This document shows, piece by piece, positions 1 through 9,867 of a stretch of DNA of 64,000 nt. Source of the stretch: Flaviramulus sp. BrNp1-15 (lineage in GTDB: Bacteria > Bacteroidota > Bacteroidia > Flavobacteriales > Flavobacteriaceae). Numbering within the stretch: position 1 is the stretch's first letter; each line of letters begins with the position of its first letter. Under the pieces are notes generated by a model that did not search any database, was not told where the DNA came from, and saw only the letters and a list, made by a program, of their open reading frames with translations. Where the stretch lies: contig NZ_CP092099.1 of assembly GCF_022259695.1 (NCBI RefSeq), positions 2,650,471 through 2,714,470 on the forward strand, given 5' to 3'. The translations under genes were made by a program, and so were the position numbers.

Positions 1-11
1 ACATTTGCCCC

Positions 12-1136
12 ATGAAATGCTTAACCTACCAAATCAGTAAAACTACTTTTAGTTTATTCTTTGTTATTTTATTTTTTAACTGCTCTAAAGATAATCCTAA
101 AGACAATTCTACAGTGATTATAAACAATCCGCTAGAAAATCCAGAAGATGGTCCGCCAGCAGGAAATCCAGATGGCAATTCTACTATACCTTTGGAAGCT
201 AGTTTAGAGGATGTTTCTAATCCTGACACTATAATTGGTGATGGTACACCACAAAGCTGTAATTGTGATGCTGTTGTAGATGCTGTTGCAAAAGGTGGAA
301 AAATAACTTTTAACTGTGGCACTCAACCTATAACTATTAAAATGGATAGGCCTGCAAAGGTTTTTAACAACGTAAATCCAGATGTAATAATTGATGGTGG
401 CGAATTAATAACTTTGAGTGGCGATGGAATAACCCGAATTTTATACATGAACACCTGCGATCCTGATCAAGTTTGGACAACAGATCATTGCCAAAATCAA
501 GATACACCAAGACTTACTGTTCAAAATATAACATTTGCTGATGGTAATTCAACTTCAGAACCCGAGTATACTGGAGGAGGTGCCATTTGGGTAAGAGGTG
601 GTCGTTTTAAAGCAGTAAATTCTAGATTTTTTAATAATATTTGCGCCAGTACTGGACCAGATGTTGGCGGTGGCGCTATAAGAGTTTTTAGTCAGTATAA
701 TAATTTACCTGTTTATATTACTAATTGCACTTTTGGAGGTGCAGATGGCTATGGAAATATTGGTTCTAATGGTGGTGGCATAAGTAGTATTGGTGTATCT
801 TGGACTATTATTAATAGCTTATTTTCTCATAATAAAGCTATTGGAAACGGTGGAAACCCTTCCCAAACAGGAACTCCTGGAGGTGGTAGTGGTGGTGCCA
901 TATATAATGACGGTAATACAATGTCTTTAAGTATTTACGGAACACGAATTGAAGAAAATGAAGTAAATGCCTATGGTTCATCTATTTTCTTTGTAAGTAA
1001 TGACCATTCTGGCAACATTTTAATCGATAACTCGATAATTCAAAATAACATAGGCGGGTCTTGGTATCCCGTATATCCGAGTATATCGATGCACTCAGAT
1101 ACTTCTATACATGTTACAAACTCAATAATAGAGTAA
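12..1136 (+). CDS. Exported lipoprotein with right-handed beta-helix repeats
   Basis: No specific function is recognised. The first 24 residues form a lipoprotein signal (hydrophobic run ending FFNC, lipidated Cys24), so the product is exported and membrane anchored. Residues 25-65 are a Pro/Asn/Gly/Asp-rich linker. From about residue 100 to the end there are several imperfect turns beginning GGAI or GGGI (GGAIWV, GGAIRV, GGGISS, GGAIYN) followed by short strands and Asn-rich corners, the pattern of a parallel beta-helix of the Pmp/pectate-lyase type. Such folds bind or cut polysaccharides or act as adhesins, but no lyase active-site motif is evident. Only 11 bases lie upstream in the window, so promoter and operon cannot be judged. 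Confidence 0.75.
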   Translation: MKCLTYQISKTTFSLFFVILFFNCSKDNPKDNSTVIINNPLENPEDGPPAGNPDGNSTIPLEASLEDVSNPDTIIGDGTPQSCNCDAVVDAVAKGGKITFNCGTQPITIKMDRPAKVFNNVNPDVIIDGGELITLSGDGITRILYMNTCDPDQVWTTDHCQNQDTPRLTVQNITFADGNSTSEPEYTGGGAIWVRGGRFKAVNSRFFNNICASTGPDVGGGAIRVFSQYNNLPVYITNCTFGGADGYGNIGSNGGGISSIGVSWTIINSLFSHNKAIGNGGNPSQTGTPGGGSGGAIYNDGNTMSLSIYGTRIEENEVNAYGSSIFFVSNDHSGNILIDNSIIQNNIGGSWYPVYPSISMHSDTSIHVTNSIIE

Positions 1137-1276
1137 TGAAAATTCTTTTTGTTCTATCTAAGAAACAAACTATTTAATTAATTTAACTTTAGTTAATAAA
1201 AACCTAAAATACATCTGATTTTTAGATATTTACACCATTTTTTTGTAAATTAAGACCACTTCTAAACACAATTGTC

Positions 1277-2536
1277 ATGAAAAAATCAGTCCAATTAACA
1301 TTAATTCTAACAAGTGTTTTATTTTTATTTAGCTTAAACATAAAAGCACAAACTGAAGACGTATTTAAAGAACTTGAAGGCAAAGTAATTGATGGTGATA
1401 CTAAAGCACCACTTATTTTTGCAGATATTGTTATAAAAGATTCAAACATAAGTACAGTAACCAATACTGATGGTGAGTTTTTATTAAAAATTCCTGAAAA
1501 TCATTTTGAAGGTATCTTAACCATTTCTCATTTAGGATACGAGAAAAAAGAGGTCAAAATTTCATCAATACAGAATAATGAAAAAATAAGTTTAACTCCT
1601 GCCATTACAAAATTAGATGAAATAAGTATTACAGCAAGCAAAAAAGACGCAAGGGATTTGGTAACTGAAATGTTAAGTAAAAAAAGTAAGCTTTACAATA
1701 CCAATAATACTTTAATGACGGCCTTTTACAGAGAAACAATTAAGAAAAGAAGACGAAATGCTTCACTATCAGAAGCTGTGGTAAAAATTCACAAACAACC
1801 TTATTCAAGTTTTAAAAAAGACAATATAGAACTTGTAAAAGCTAGAAAAAACACAAATTATAAAAGATTAGACACCATAGCTTTAAAGCTTCAAGGAGGC
1901 CCCTTTAGTAATCTTTACACAGATATTATAAAGTACCCAGAATATATTTTTACAAAAGAAAATATATTAGATTATGACTTTAGTTTTGACAAATCTACTC
2001 GTATTAACGAAAAATTAATTTACGTTGTTAATTTTAAACAAAAAGAAAATATAGACACACCTTTATATTTTGGTAAATTATATATTGATTCTGAAACTTT
2101 AGCATTAACCAATGCTACCTACAGTTTAAATGTTTCTAACAAAGAATTATCAAGCCAAATGTATGTGCGCAAAAAACCTAGAAAAGTTGATGTATATCCT
2201 ACAGAAGCTACTTATCGCGTAAATTATAGAACAAAAGACGGAAAATGGCAGTACGCTTACAGCAACATTTCACTTACATTTAAAGTAAATTGGAAAGGAA
2301 AATTGTTTAACAGTATTTATACTTTAAATAGTGAAATGGCTATTACTGATTGGGAAATTAGTGAATCTAAATTAGCTAAAAACAGAACCCAATTAATAAG
2401 ACCAACAACTATATTAAGTGAAAAAGCCTCTGGTTTTTCAGATCCAAGATTTTGGGGTGCTTATAACATTATAGAACCTGAAAAGTCTATTGAATCTGCA
2501 ATTAAAAAAATACAGAAACAGCTTAAACGAACATAA
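1277..2536 (+). CDS. Carboxypeptidase-regulatory-like domain exported protein
   Basis: Residues 1-24 are a Sec signal peptide (cleavage after NIKA). Residues about 33-115 match a CarboxypepD_reg-like beta-sandwich (GKVIDGDTKAPLIFADI, TDGEFLLKIP, SHLGYEKKEV), the domain that also precedes many TonB receptors. The remaining 300 residues start with the FYRETIKKRRR segment typical of Bacteroidota outer-surface proteins of unknown role that carry this domain. A second protein of the same architecture is encoded at 11062. It is a single gene convergent with parC, whose end lies 12 bases beyond its stop. The function is unknown; a cell-envelope role is inferred. Confidence 0.8.
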   Translation: MKKSVQLTLILTSVLFLFSLNIKAQTEDVFKELEGKVIDGDTKAPLIFADIVIKDSNISTVTNTDGEFLLKIPENHFEGILTISHLGYEKKEVKISSIQNNEKISLTPAITKLDEISITASKKDARDLVTEMLSKKSKLYNTNNTLMTAFYRETIKKRRRNASLSEAVVKIHKQPYSSFKKDNIELVKARKNTNYKRLDTIALKLQGGPFSNLYTDIIKYPEYIFTKENILDYDFSFDKSTRINEKLIYVVNFKQKENIDTPLYFGKLYIDSETLALTNATYSLNVSNKELSSQMYVRKKPRKVDVYPTEATYRVNYRTKDGKWQYAYSNISLTFKVNWKGKLFNSIYTLNSEMAITDWEISESKLAKNRTQLIRPTTILSEKASGFSDPRFWGAYNIIEPEKSIESAIKKIQKQLKRT

Positions 2537-2548
2537 TTTAAAGAGTAT

Positions 2549-5215
2549 TTAAAATAAAGTGGTCTGACCTTTATCTTCAGAATCTGAATCTTTATCAGAA
2601 TCATTTGAACTGGTTTTACTCGAAGAGTCATTATTTGTTGTTGGTGAAGTAGCTTCAACTGTTTCTTCATCAACAACTTCTAATTCATCTGCATGTACTT
2701 CTTCGGGGGCTTCATATGGTAAAGACTCTAATAAATTAACCTGATTTACTTTATCCCTTGTTAATTGATTTCCTAATGCAGATATCCCTTTAACAGCAAT
2801 GAATTCTTCAAGGTTTATTGCTAAATTATCTTTTCTGTCCTTACCACGTTCTTTAGCAAAAACAATTTCTGCCATAGGTTTCCAATCTGTAGAAACAATT
2901 TCTAACTGTGACTTTGGATTATCTGATATAAAAGACTCTTCTCTTCCTTCTTGTTCAATTAAAAAACGTTTTACATAATACAACTCCTTTTCACCGTTGT
3001 AATAAATGGCCGATATTGGCTTTTTAGGAATCCATTTTTCCATCACAATCATATCATCATCAAAATGCATAGTCACCTCTGGAGTTACCGTTTTAATCAT
3101 TCCAGATTGTGTGATAATAAGCAATTTATCTTCACCTCTAAACTCACCAACCAATTCACCTCTTCCATCAACATTTAAGCGTTGTACTGTATCATCAAAC
3201 CAAATTTTACGTGGTTTTAAAGTAGAAACACCTTTTTCTTTTAACTCAACGCGTTTTACAGAATATTTTGTAACGAGGTTCCCTTTTGACGTACGACCTT
3301 TAATAAGAATATCGGCAAAATCAATATCCCATTTTAGTTTTTTAATGCTTCCTGCTTGTCTTAATAAAATAGTCACAACCTCAGCTTCTCCATTTGGATT
3401 TGCAGAAAAATATAAAACTACTGATGATTTATTTCCGTTAGTTAAATCGTATTCTCTATCTCTGGTTGTACTAGTAACCGCAAAACGCTTTATATAAGAC
3501 GGACCGCCTTTACCATCTCTATAAATCATGTTATAAATGGTACGTTTGTCTTTCTTTTTAAATACTGCAACATGGATAATGTCTTTACCAACAAACGTTT
3601 TAGAATCAACTTTTGTAACCATCATTTTACCCTCTTTGGTAAATACAATAATATCGTCAATATCACTACAATCGCAAACGTATTCATCTCGTCTTAACGA
3701 TGTGCCAATAAAACCTTCTTCTCTATTAACATAAAGTTTGGTGTTACGAATTACAACTTTAGTCGCATCAACATCATCAAAAGTTCTTATCTCTGTTTTG
3801 CGTTCTCTACCTTCTCCATAATCTTTCTTCAACCTTTTAAAATATGCTATTGAATAATCTATTAGGTTTTCTAGATGATGTTTAACTTCTGCAATTTGTT
3901 CTTCTAAAGCATCAATTTTTTGTTGCGCCTTATCAATATCGAATTTAGAAATACGTTTAATTCTAATTTCGGTTAAACGAACAATATCTTCTTCAGTAAC
4001 TGCTCTTTTTAAATGTTTAATATGAGGTTTTAAACCTTTATCGATAGCACTAATTACACCTTCCCAGGTTTCTTCTTCCTCAATATCACGGTAAATTCTA
4101 TTTTCAATAAAAATACGCTCTAATGAAGCAAAATGCCACTGCTCTTCAAACTCTCCTAACTTTATTTCAAGTTCTTGTTTTAAAAGCTGAACGGTATTAT
4201 CTGTAGAGCGACGTAACATTTCAGACACTCCAATAAACAAAGGTTTATTATCTTCGATTACACAACCTAATGGAGAAATAGAAGATTCACAACTTGTAAA
4301 AGCATAAAGTGCATCTATAGTTTTATCTGGAGATAAACCAGATGGTAAATGCACTAATATTTCAACCTCTGCAGCAGTATTATCCTCAATCTTTTTTACT
4401 TTAATCTTACCTTTATCATTGGCTTTTAAAATAGAGTCTATTAATGAAGACGTTGTTGTTCCAAATGGCAACTCGGTTATAACTAGAGTATTCTTATCTA
4501 ACTGGGAAATTTTAGCACGCACACGCACTTTACCTCCTCTTAAACCATCATTATAGTTAGAAAAATCTGCTATACCTGCTGTTGGGAAATCCGGCAATAT
4601 AGTAAAGCGTTTTCCTTGTAAATGCTTGATAGAAGCATCTATAAGTTCTATAAAATTATGTGGTAAAATTTTTGTTGAAAGGCCTACTGCAATACCTTCA
4701 CCACCTTGCGCTAAAAGCAACGGGAACATTACAGGTAAATTTACCGGTTCTTTTCTTCTACCATCGTAACTGGCTTGCCATTCAGTAATTTTAGGATTGT
4801 AAACAACGTCTAATCCAAATTTAGAAATACGTGCTTCAATATAACGAGATGCAGCAGCACTATCGCCAGTTAGAATATTTCCCCAGTTTCCTTGAGTATC
4901 AATTAATAAATCTTTCTGCCCGATTTGTACCATGGCGTCTGCAATACTTGCATCTCCATGTGGATGGTATTGCATGGTGTGACCAACAATATTGGCGACT
5001 TTGTTATAGCGTCCATCGTCCAAATCTTTCATAGAATGCATGATACGACGTTGCACAGGTTTAAAACCATCTTCAATAGCAGGAACAGCACGCTCTAGTA
5101 TGACATAAGATGCATAATCTAAAAACCAATCTTTGTACATACCAGTAACTCTGGTAATAGTTTCTTGGGGCTCGTCTTGTTCGTTTGTTAAATCGTCGTT
5201 TTCTTCTTCTATCAT
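2549..5215 (-). CDS. parC: DNA topoisomerase IV subunit A
   Basis: This is the DNA-cleaving subunit of a type IIA topoisomerase that decatenates daughter chromosomes. The breakage-reunion domain is clear: FKPVQRRIMHSM near residue 51, YHPHGDASIADAMV near 83, and the catalytic tyrosine in AAASRYIEARIS (Tyr125). Residues about 440-500 form a coiled coil, and the C-terminal half is a beta-pinwheel. The last 35 residues are a Ser/Asp-rich tail ending TTLF. The residue after HGD, which is Ser83 in E. coli GyrA and a main quinolone-contact site, is Ala89 here. The partner parE lies upstream on the same strand, separated by a GIY-YIG insertion. It is called ParC rather than GyrA because of the adjacent parE and the divergent pinwheel. 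Confidence 0.93.
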   Translation of the reverse strand: MIEEENDDLTNEQDEPQETITRVTGMYKDWFLDYASYVILERAVPAIEDGFKPVQRRIMHSMKDLDDGRYNKVANIVGHTMQYHPHGDASIADAMVQIGQKDLLIDTQGNWGNILTGDSAAASRYIEARISKFGLDVVYNPKITEWQASYDGRRKEPVNLPVMFPLLLAQGGEGIAVGLSTKILPHNFIELIDASIKHLQGKRFTILPDFPTAGIADFSNYNDGLRGGKVRVRAKISQLDKNTLVITELPFGTTTSSLIDSILKANDKGKIKVKKIEDNTAAEVEILVHLPSGLSPDKTIDALYAFTSCESSISPLGCVIEDNKPLFIGVSEMLRRSTDNTVQLLKQELEIKLGEFEEQWHFASLERIFIENRIYRDIEEEETWEGVISAIDKGLKPHIKHLKRAVTEEDIVRLTEIRIKRISKFDIDKAQQKIDALEEQIAEVKHHLENLIDYSIAYFKRLKKDYGEGRERKTEIRTFDDVDATKVVIRNTKLYVNREEGFIGTSLRRDEYVCDCSDIDDIIVFTKEGKMMVTKVDSKTFVGKDIIHVAVFKKKDKRTIYNMIYRDGKGGPSYIKRFAVTSTTRDREYDLTNGNKSSVVLYFSANPNGEAEVVTILLRQAGSIKKLKWDIDFADILIKGRTSKGNLVTKYSVKRVELKEKGVSTLKPRKIWFDDTVQRLNVDGRGELVGEFRGEDKLLIITQSGMIKTVTPEVTMHFDDDMIVMEKWIPKKPISAIYYNGEKELYYVKRFLIEQEGREESFISDNPKSQLEIVSTDWKPMAEIVFAKERGKDRKDNLAINLEEFIAVKGISALGNQLTRDKVNQVNLLESLPYEAPEEVHADELEVVDEETVEATSPTTNNDSSSKTSSNDSDKDSDSEDKGQTTLF

Positions 5216-5222
5216 ATTTCAT

Positions 5223-5242
5223 ATTCCTGCGAAAGCAGGGAT
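5223..5242 (+). repeat. Palindrome near the parC start
   Basis: ATTCCTGC, loop GAAA, then GCAGGGAT: eight-base arms with one mismatch. It lies 7 bases upstream of the parC start codon and is an inverted partner of the palindrome at 5583-5602 across the GIY-YIG gene. Confidence 0.8.
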
Positions 5243-5252
5243 CTCATTAATT

Positions 5253-5566
5253 TTATTCTCTGAATTTTCTATAATTTAAGTTCCAATTCATTCCCAAATC
5301 CATCCAGCTTGGATTCATATCTTCAATTAGCTTTATCTTCCACTCTCTTTCCATTTTTTAAATTGTCGTTCTCTAACTTCCGCTTCATTACCTTTTACAA
5401 ATTCTTCAAAATAAACCAATTTATCACAATTGTATTTAGCAGTAAAAGATTTTGGAAACATTTTTAACTTATGCTCCTTGACTCTTTCATCAATATTATC
5501 AGTCATACCTATGTATAAAACACCTTTAGGTTTATTTGTTATAATATAGACATACCAATATTTCAT
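5253..5566 (-). pseudogene. GIY-YIG nuclease-like protein, frameshifted near its C-terminus
   Basis: The open frame from 5566 to 5333 gives 77 residues starting MKYWYVYIITN with the YIG part as VLYIGMTDNIDERVKEHK and the conserved C-terminal helix NEAEVRERQFKKWK. It then reads ESGR and stops. Adding one A to the run at about 5346-5350 restores the usual family ending: KREWKIKLIEDMNPSWMDL and on to a stop at 5253-5255. A single-base deletion therefore removed about 30 residues. The Tyr, Arg and Glu catalytic positions precede the break, so the short product could fold partly, but the family ending is lost. A sequencing error in an A run is the alternative. Confidence 0.75.
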
Positions 5567-5582
5567 ACTTTTTTACTATAAG

Positions 5583-5602
5583 ATTCCTGCCTTCGCAGGA
5601 AT
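5583..5602 (-). repeat. Palindrome at the parE stop
   Basis: ATTCCTGC, CTTC, GCAGGAAT on the plus strand: perfect eight-base arms. It directly abuts the parE stop codon and lies 16 bases upstream of the GIY-YIG start. It has no T-run of its own, so it is not an obvious terminator. Confidence 0.8.
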
Positions 5603-7453
5603 TCATTCTATTAAATCTAATTCAACTTTCAGATTTTCTATAATAAATTCTTGTCTTGTTGGTGTATTTTTACCCATATAAAATGATAACAACTCATCAA
5701 TAGACATGCCTTCGTCTAACATAACAGGATCTAATCTAATATCTTCACCTATAAAATGCTTAAACTCATCTGGCGAAATTTCACCTAGTCCTTTAAATCG
5801 TGTTATCTCTGGTTTGGGCTTTAACTTTTCAATAGCATCTCGTCGCTCTTCTTCAGAATAACAATAAATAGTTTCTTTTTTATTTCTTACTCTAAACAAA
5901 GGTGTTTGTAAAATATACAAATGCCCTTCTTTGATAACTTCTGGAAAAAACTGAAGGAAAAATGTTATTAATAACAAACGAATATGCATACCATCTACAT
6001 CGGCATCAGTTGCAATTACGACATTATTATAGCGTAAATCCTCTAAAGATTCTTCAATATTTAAAGCGGCTTGTAATAGGTTAAACTCTTCATTTTCATA
6101 AACAATTTTCTTACTTAAGCCATAACAGTTTAGAGGTTTACCTTTTAAACTAAACACTGCTTGTGTGTTTACATCTCGTGATTTTGTAATACTTCCAGAT
6201 GCTGAGTCTCCCTCGGTAATAAACAAAGTGGTTTCTAAATTGCGTTCGTTTTTAGTATCTCCAAAATGCACACGACAGTCTCGTAATTTTTTATTGTGTA
6301 GACTTGCTTTTTTAGCTCTATCTTTTGCTAATTTTCTAATACCTGATAATTCTTTACGCTCGCGTTCTGCCTGCAAAATTTTACGTTGAATTTTCTCAGC
6401 AGTATCAGTGTTTTTGTGTAAATAATTATCTAAATAGGTTTTAACAAAATCGTTGATATATGTTCTTACCGTTGGATAATCGCCACCCATATCGGTTGAA
6501 CCTAATTTTGTTTTGGTCTGACTTTCAAAAACAGGTTCCATAACTTTTATAGCAATAGCACTTACAACAGATTTTCTAATATCTGAAGCATCATAGTTTT
6601 TACCATAAAACTCACGAATAGTTTTTACAAGTGATTCTCTAAAAGCATTTAAATGCGTTCCTCCTTGTGTTGTATTTTGTCCATTTACAAATGAATGGTA
6701 TTCTTCACTGTATTGCGTTTTACTATGTGTTAAAGCAACTTCTATATCTTCACCACGTAAGTGAATAATTGGGTATAACAAGTCTGATTCATTAATGTTT
6801 TCAGCTAATAAATCTTTTAAACCATTTTCACTATAATACTTTTCTCCATTAAAAACTATTGTTAAACCTGGGTTAAGGTAAACATAGTTTTTAAGCATCT
6901 TAACAACATATTCACTTCTGTATTTATAGTTCTTAAAAATGGTGTCATCTGGTATAAAAGAAACCTTAGTTCCTTTTCTACGAGAAGTATCTTCAAGTAA
7001 TTCCTTATTGGTTAAATTACCTTGCTCAAATTCTGCGGAAGCAGACTTACCATCTCTTGTAGATTCTACTCTAAAATAGTTGGATAGTGCATTTACCGCT
7101 TTTGTACCAACCCCATTTAGACCAACAGACTTTTTAAAGGCTTTAGAATCGTACTTACCACCGGTATTCATTTTAGAAACCACATCTACTACTTTTCCTA
7201 AAGGAATACCACGACCGTAATCGCGTACTGTAACTTTAGTTCCTTGTATTGAAATTTCAATCGTTTTACCAGACCCCATAACAAACTCATCAATTGAGTT
7301 ATCAAGAACCTCTTTTAAAAGGATATAAATACCATCATCTGGCGAAGAACCATCACCTAATTTACCAATATACATTCCAGGACGCATACGAATATGCTCT
7401 TTCCAATCGAGTGAACGTATATTATCTTCGGTGTATTTGGTTTCAACAGCCAT
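5603..7453 (-). CDS. parE: DNA topoisomerase IV subunit B
   Basis: ATPase subunit of topoisomerase IV. The GHKL ATPase signatures are present in order: [13 protein letters not shown] (near residue 47), DYGRGIP (near 78) and [14 protein letters not shown] (near 111). The transducer domain follows. The TOPRIM domain carries [11 protein letters not shown] and [15 protein letters not shown], with the Glu and DxD metal ligands. The 616-residue length is normal for ParE and lacks the long GyrB insertion. The stop codon touches a palindrome that begins the GIY-YIG unit, so co-transcription with parC must run through that insertion. Confidence 0.94.
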   Translation of the reverse strand: MAVETKYTEDNIRSLDWKEHIRMRPGMYIGKLGDGSSPDDGIYILLKEVLDNSIDEFVMGSGKTIEISIQGTKVTVRDYGRGIPLGKVVDVVSKMNTGGKYDSKAFKKSVGLNGVGTKAVNALSNYFRVESTRDGKSASAEFEQGNLTNKELLEDTSRRKGTKVSFIPDDTIFKNYKYRSEYVVKMLKNYVYLNPGLTIVFNGEKYYSENGLKDLLAENINESDLLYPIIHLRGEDIEVALTHSKTQYSEEYHSFVNGQNTTQGGTHLNAFRESLVKTIREFYGKNYDASDIRKSVVSAIAIKVMEPVFESQTKTKLGSTDMGGDYPTVRTYINDFVKTYLDNYLHKNTDTAEKIQRKILQAERERKELSGIRKLAKDRAKKASLHNKKLRDCRVHFGDTKNERNLETTLFITEGDSASGSITKSRDVNTQAVFSLKGKPLNCYGLSKKIVYENEEFNLLQAALNIEESLEDLRYNNVVIATDADVDGMHIRLLLITFFLQFFPEVIKEGHLYILQTPLFRVRNKKETIYCYSEEERRDAIEKLKPKPEITRFKGLGEISPDEFKHFIGEDIRLDPVMLDEGMSIDELLSFYMGKNTPTRQEFIIENLKVELDLIE

Positions 7454-7595
7454 AAAAGTGAGTAAAATTTTGTGATCGGATGCTAATATAGCACAACCAA
7501 TTAAAAAATGAAATAAGAAGTAAACAAAGTAATTAACAATAAAAAACCAATGTTGTTGAGAAAATTGGTTTAAATATAAATAACAAAAAAAATTA

Positions 7596-8294
7596 TTATA
7601 ACATATAAACTAAACCTAGCAAAACTCTTGGCATTAAAGCAGGCTGTTTTATAGCTTTATTAGCATCTTTAAAAGTGAATTGAACATCACCATTTTGATT
7701 ATTATTTCTTGGGTTTACATTGTCGTTATCTGGACTATATGAAGTATCGTGCCCCTTTAATGTATTATTAAAAAAATAATCTAACCCTATTGCTGTTAAA
7801 AAGTTGAGCTTGTCATTAATTTTAAATTGACTTTCTGCACCTAAACCTAATCCAAATTGTTTAGAAGTTACATCAAAATCTTCATTACCTCCAACGTATT
7901 TAAAATTAGCTTTAAAACTTGAGTATCTCGGTCCGAAAACTATTTTAGATGCTTCTGAATTTATAAAATCAGAATCTATCATAAAATCTAATCTGTAATC
8001 AAAAGCCTTTGCTTTTTCTTCTGGCACACCATTGGTTGCATTATTAATAAAAATGCGTCTGGCATCGGCAGAATTACCTGGATTTAATTTAGTTAAACCA
8101 ACGCCTAATCTTATTTGAACAGGAAGACTCTCAAAAGGTTTTAAAGCTGTTGCGCTTAACTGAAAACCTAAACCTCTATTATATCCTGTAGAAAAACCTA
8201 GAGCTAATTTAGGTTCATCTGCATCTATTTGAGCATAAGAAAAGAATGAAATTATAAGTAAAAAAACGGTTAAAATTGATTGTTTAGTATTCAT
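7596..8294 (-). CDS. Outer-membrane beta-barrel protein
   Basis: A 21-residue signal peptide ([21 protein letters not shown]) precedes about 210 residues with alternating amphipathic strands, glycines at strand ends ([35 protein letters not shown]) and a terminal LLGLVYML strand. This is the style of small OmpA/OMP_b-brl barrels. There is no ligand clue. It is transcribed alone, between parE and the EamA transporter, with about 130-140 bases on each side. Confidence 0.75.
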   Translation of the reverse strand: MNTKQSILTVFLLIISFFSYAQIDADEPKLALGFSTGYNRGLGFQLSATALKPFESLPVQIRLGVGLTKLNPGNSADARRIFINNATNGVPEEKAKAFDYRLDFMIDSDFINSEASKIVFGPRYSSFKANFKYVGGNEDFDVTSKQFGLGLGAESQFKINDKLNFLTAIGLDYFFNNTLKGHDTSYSPDNDNVNPRNNNQNGDVQFTFKDANKAIKQPALMPRVLLGLVYML

Positions 8295-8423
8295 AAATTT
8301 GGAGTTTAATCTTATTGAACTAAGATTATTTACGAATACAAAAATGGTTTTGGATTATAAATTCATATATCTGTCGTACACAAATCGATGAACTGCATAA
8401 CACTGAATAAAATTTATGTTTTT

Positions 8424-9320
8424 TTAGTTCTTTTTTAAGGATACCAATAGAATTCCAACAATAACTATTAAAGCACCTATTAACTGAAGTAGAGTTAGCG
8501 TTTCATTCAAAAAAATTGCGGCTAAAATTATTGTGGAAATTGGACCTATACCTGCAACTATAGCAAAATTTGAAGAACTAATCATTTTAATTGAAATCGA
8601 CACTAAAAAAGATGGAATTACAGTAGCAAAAACTGCTATTAAAAACCCCAAAACATAAACTTCCCATGCAAAACTAAATAGACTAATTTTGCTAATAATA
8701 GAATAATGAATAAATACACAAATGCAAGAAACAAGCATAGCATAAGCCGTAAATTTAACAACACCAAATTTTGGAATTAACCAACCGCTACCTACTAAAT
8801 ATGAAGCATAAGTTATAGCACTTAGAAGTATAAAAAAACCTCCTAAGTAAGTATCTGTACCAGAGATAGCAACTTCATCAGAAAATGCAATAACAATACC
8901 TAAATAAGTTAATCCAATGGCTCCAGCTTGAGTTTTTGTAATAGGTTGTTTTAAAAACAATCTATTTAAAAGTAAAACAATAGTTGGATATAGAAACAAT
9001 ATAATTCGTTCTAAACTCGCTTTAATATAGGTAAGCCCAACAAAGTCAAAATAACTTGCTAAATAATACCCAACAAAACCAAAAAACACAACCCACACAT
9101 AATCTTTATTTTTAATTTTTACATCGTTATTTTTATTACGATATATATAAGCAATAATGATATAAAAGGGGAAAGAAAACAACATTCTTAACAACAAAAC
9201 ACTAATAGCATCAACTTGATAATTATAAGTGAGTTTTACCATAACCGCTTTTGAGGAAAAAAGAACAATTCCTAAAACACCAATAATAATACCTAACCAA
9301 AAATGCCTTGTTGTTTGCAT
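8424..9320 (-). CDS. EamA-family (DMT superfamily) transporter
   Basis: A 298-residue integral membrane protein with ten predicted hydrophobic helices in two repeats of five, the drug/metabolite transporter arrangement. EamA hallmarks are LLRMLFSFPFYIIIAY in repeat 1 and AGIGPISTIILAAIFLNETL in repeat 2. It probably exports an amino acid or related small metabolite, but the substrate cannot be told from sequence. It is followed on the same strand, 95 bases beyond its end, by another hairpin-free gap, and there is no clear operon. Confidence 0.88.
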   Translation of the reverse strand: MQTTRHFWLGIIIGVLGIVLFSSKAVMVKLTYNYQVDAISVLLLRMLFSFPFYIIIAYIYRNKNNDVKIKNKDYVWVVFFGFVGYYLASYFDFVGLTYIKASLERIILFLYPTIVLLLNRLFLKQPITKTQAGAIGLTYLGIVIAFSDEVAISGTDTYLGGFFILLSAITYASYLVGSGWLIPKFGVVKFTAYAMLVSCICVFIHYSIISKISLFSFAWEVYVLGFLIAVFATVIPSFLVSISIKMISSSNFAIVAGIGPISTIILAAIFLNETLTLLQLIGALIVIVGILLVSLKKN

Positions 9321-9414
9321 AAAACGAAGGTAGAATGGTATTACTAAATACTTTTTAAAAAAACTTGAGGATTACGATGTTCAGTAATAAATATCCCAAA
9401 AAGATTGTTTAAAC

Positions 9415-9867
9415 CTAAAGACTTTCTGCTTTCTCTTTTAAGAAAGAATTTCTGGTTTTTAAAAGTTTAGTCATGTAACTTTTTAAAAAAATCCAATTTA
9501 CAAACTTGCCTAAAATTCCATAAGGTAATTCAAAATAAAACCTATCAGTCATTATAGTTTTATCATCGCTTTCGCGGAAGAGGTGCTCATGCCTGTAAGA
9601 TTTATAAGCTCCAAATGCCAATTCATCTACAAATAAATTTGGGGCTTCAAATTCAGTAATTTTCAACGTTAGATGTTGAACAAACCCCATATAATTAGCT
9701 TCCCATGTTACATAGTCGTTAAGTTCTACTAAACCAGTGGTTCTTCCAGCTAATGCAATTTCTTTAGAATGTTTTAGGTTTTTTTGATAAAAATCTACAT
9801 CGCGTGCTAAATCAAAACAAGTTTTGATATCAGAATCTATTGTAGTATGTAGCTCAATTATAGGCAT
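9415..9867 (-). CDS. SRPBCC-family protein (cell-division-inhibitor-like)
   Basis: 150 residues with the helix-grip pattern of the SRPBCC/polyketide-cyclase-like superfamily: start IELHTTIDSDIKTCFDLARDVDFYQ, a middle WEANYMGFVQHLTLKI strand pair, and a long C-terminal helix. The family binds hydrophobic ligands; this member's ligand is unknown. Its start codon shares one base with the stop of ychF (TAATG on the minus strand), so it is translationally coupled downstream of ychF. A related protein occurs in the photolyase operon at 48773. Confidence 0.8.
   Translation of the reverse strand: MPIIELHTTIDSDIKTCFDLARDVDFYQKNLKHSKEIALAGRTTGLVELNDYVTWEANYMGFVQHLTLKITEFEAPNLFVDELAFGAYKSYRHEHLFRESDDKTIMTDRFYFELPYGILGKFVNWIFLKSYMTKLLKTRNSFLKEKAESL

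Larger units (their letters stand above)
5223..5602. mobile_element. Palindrome-bounded GIY-YIG unit in the parE-parC gap
   Basis: The whole interval between parE and parC is one unit: a palindrome at 5223-5242 (arms ATTCCTGC and GCAGGGAT around GAAA), a GIY-YIG gene, and a second palindrome at 5583-5602 (arms ATTCCTGC and GCAGGAAT around CTTC). Read outward the two palindromes are inverted copies of each other (loop GAAA on plus, GAAG on minus). One lies 7 bases upstream of the parC start and the other abuts the parE stop codon. parE and parC are normally adjacent, so the unit looks inserted. Mobility is inferred from this layout; no target duplication was identified. Confidence 0.55.

Noticed and set aside
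3006-3497. A 163-residue plus-strand frame inside parC
   Set aside because: It is antisense to a well-supported gene, and its residue pattern is the usual mirror of A+T-rich codons.
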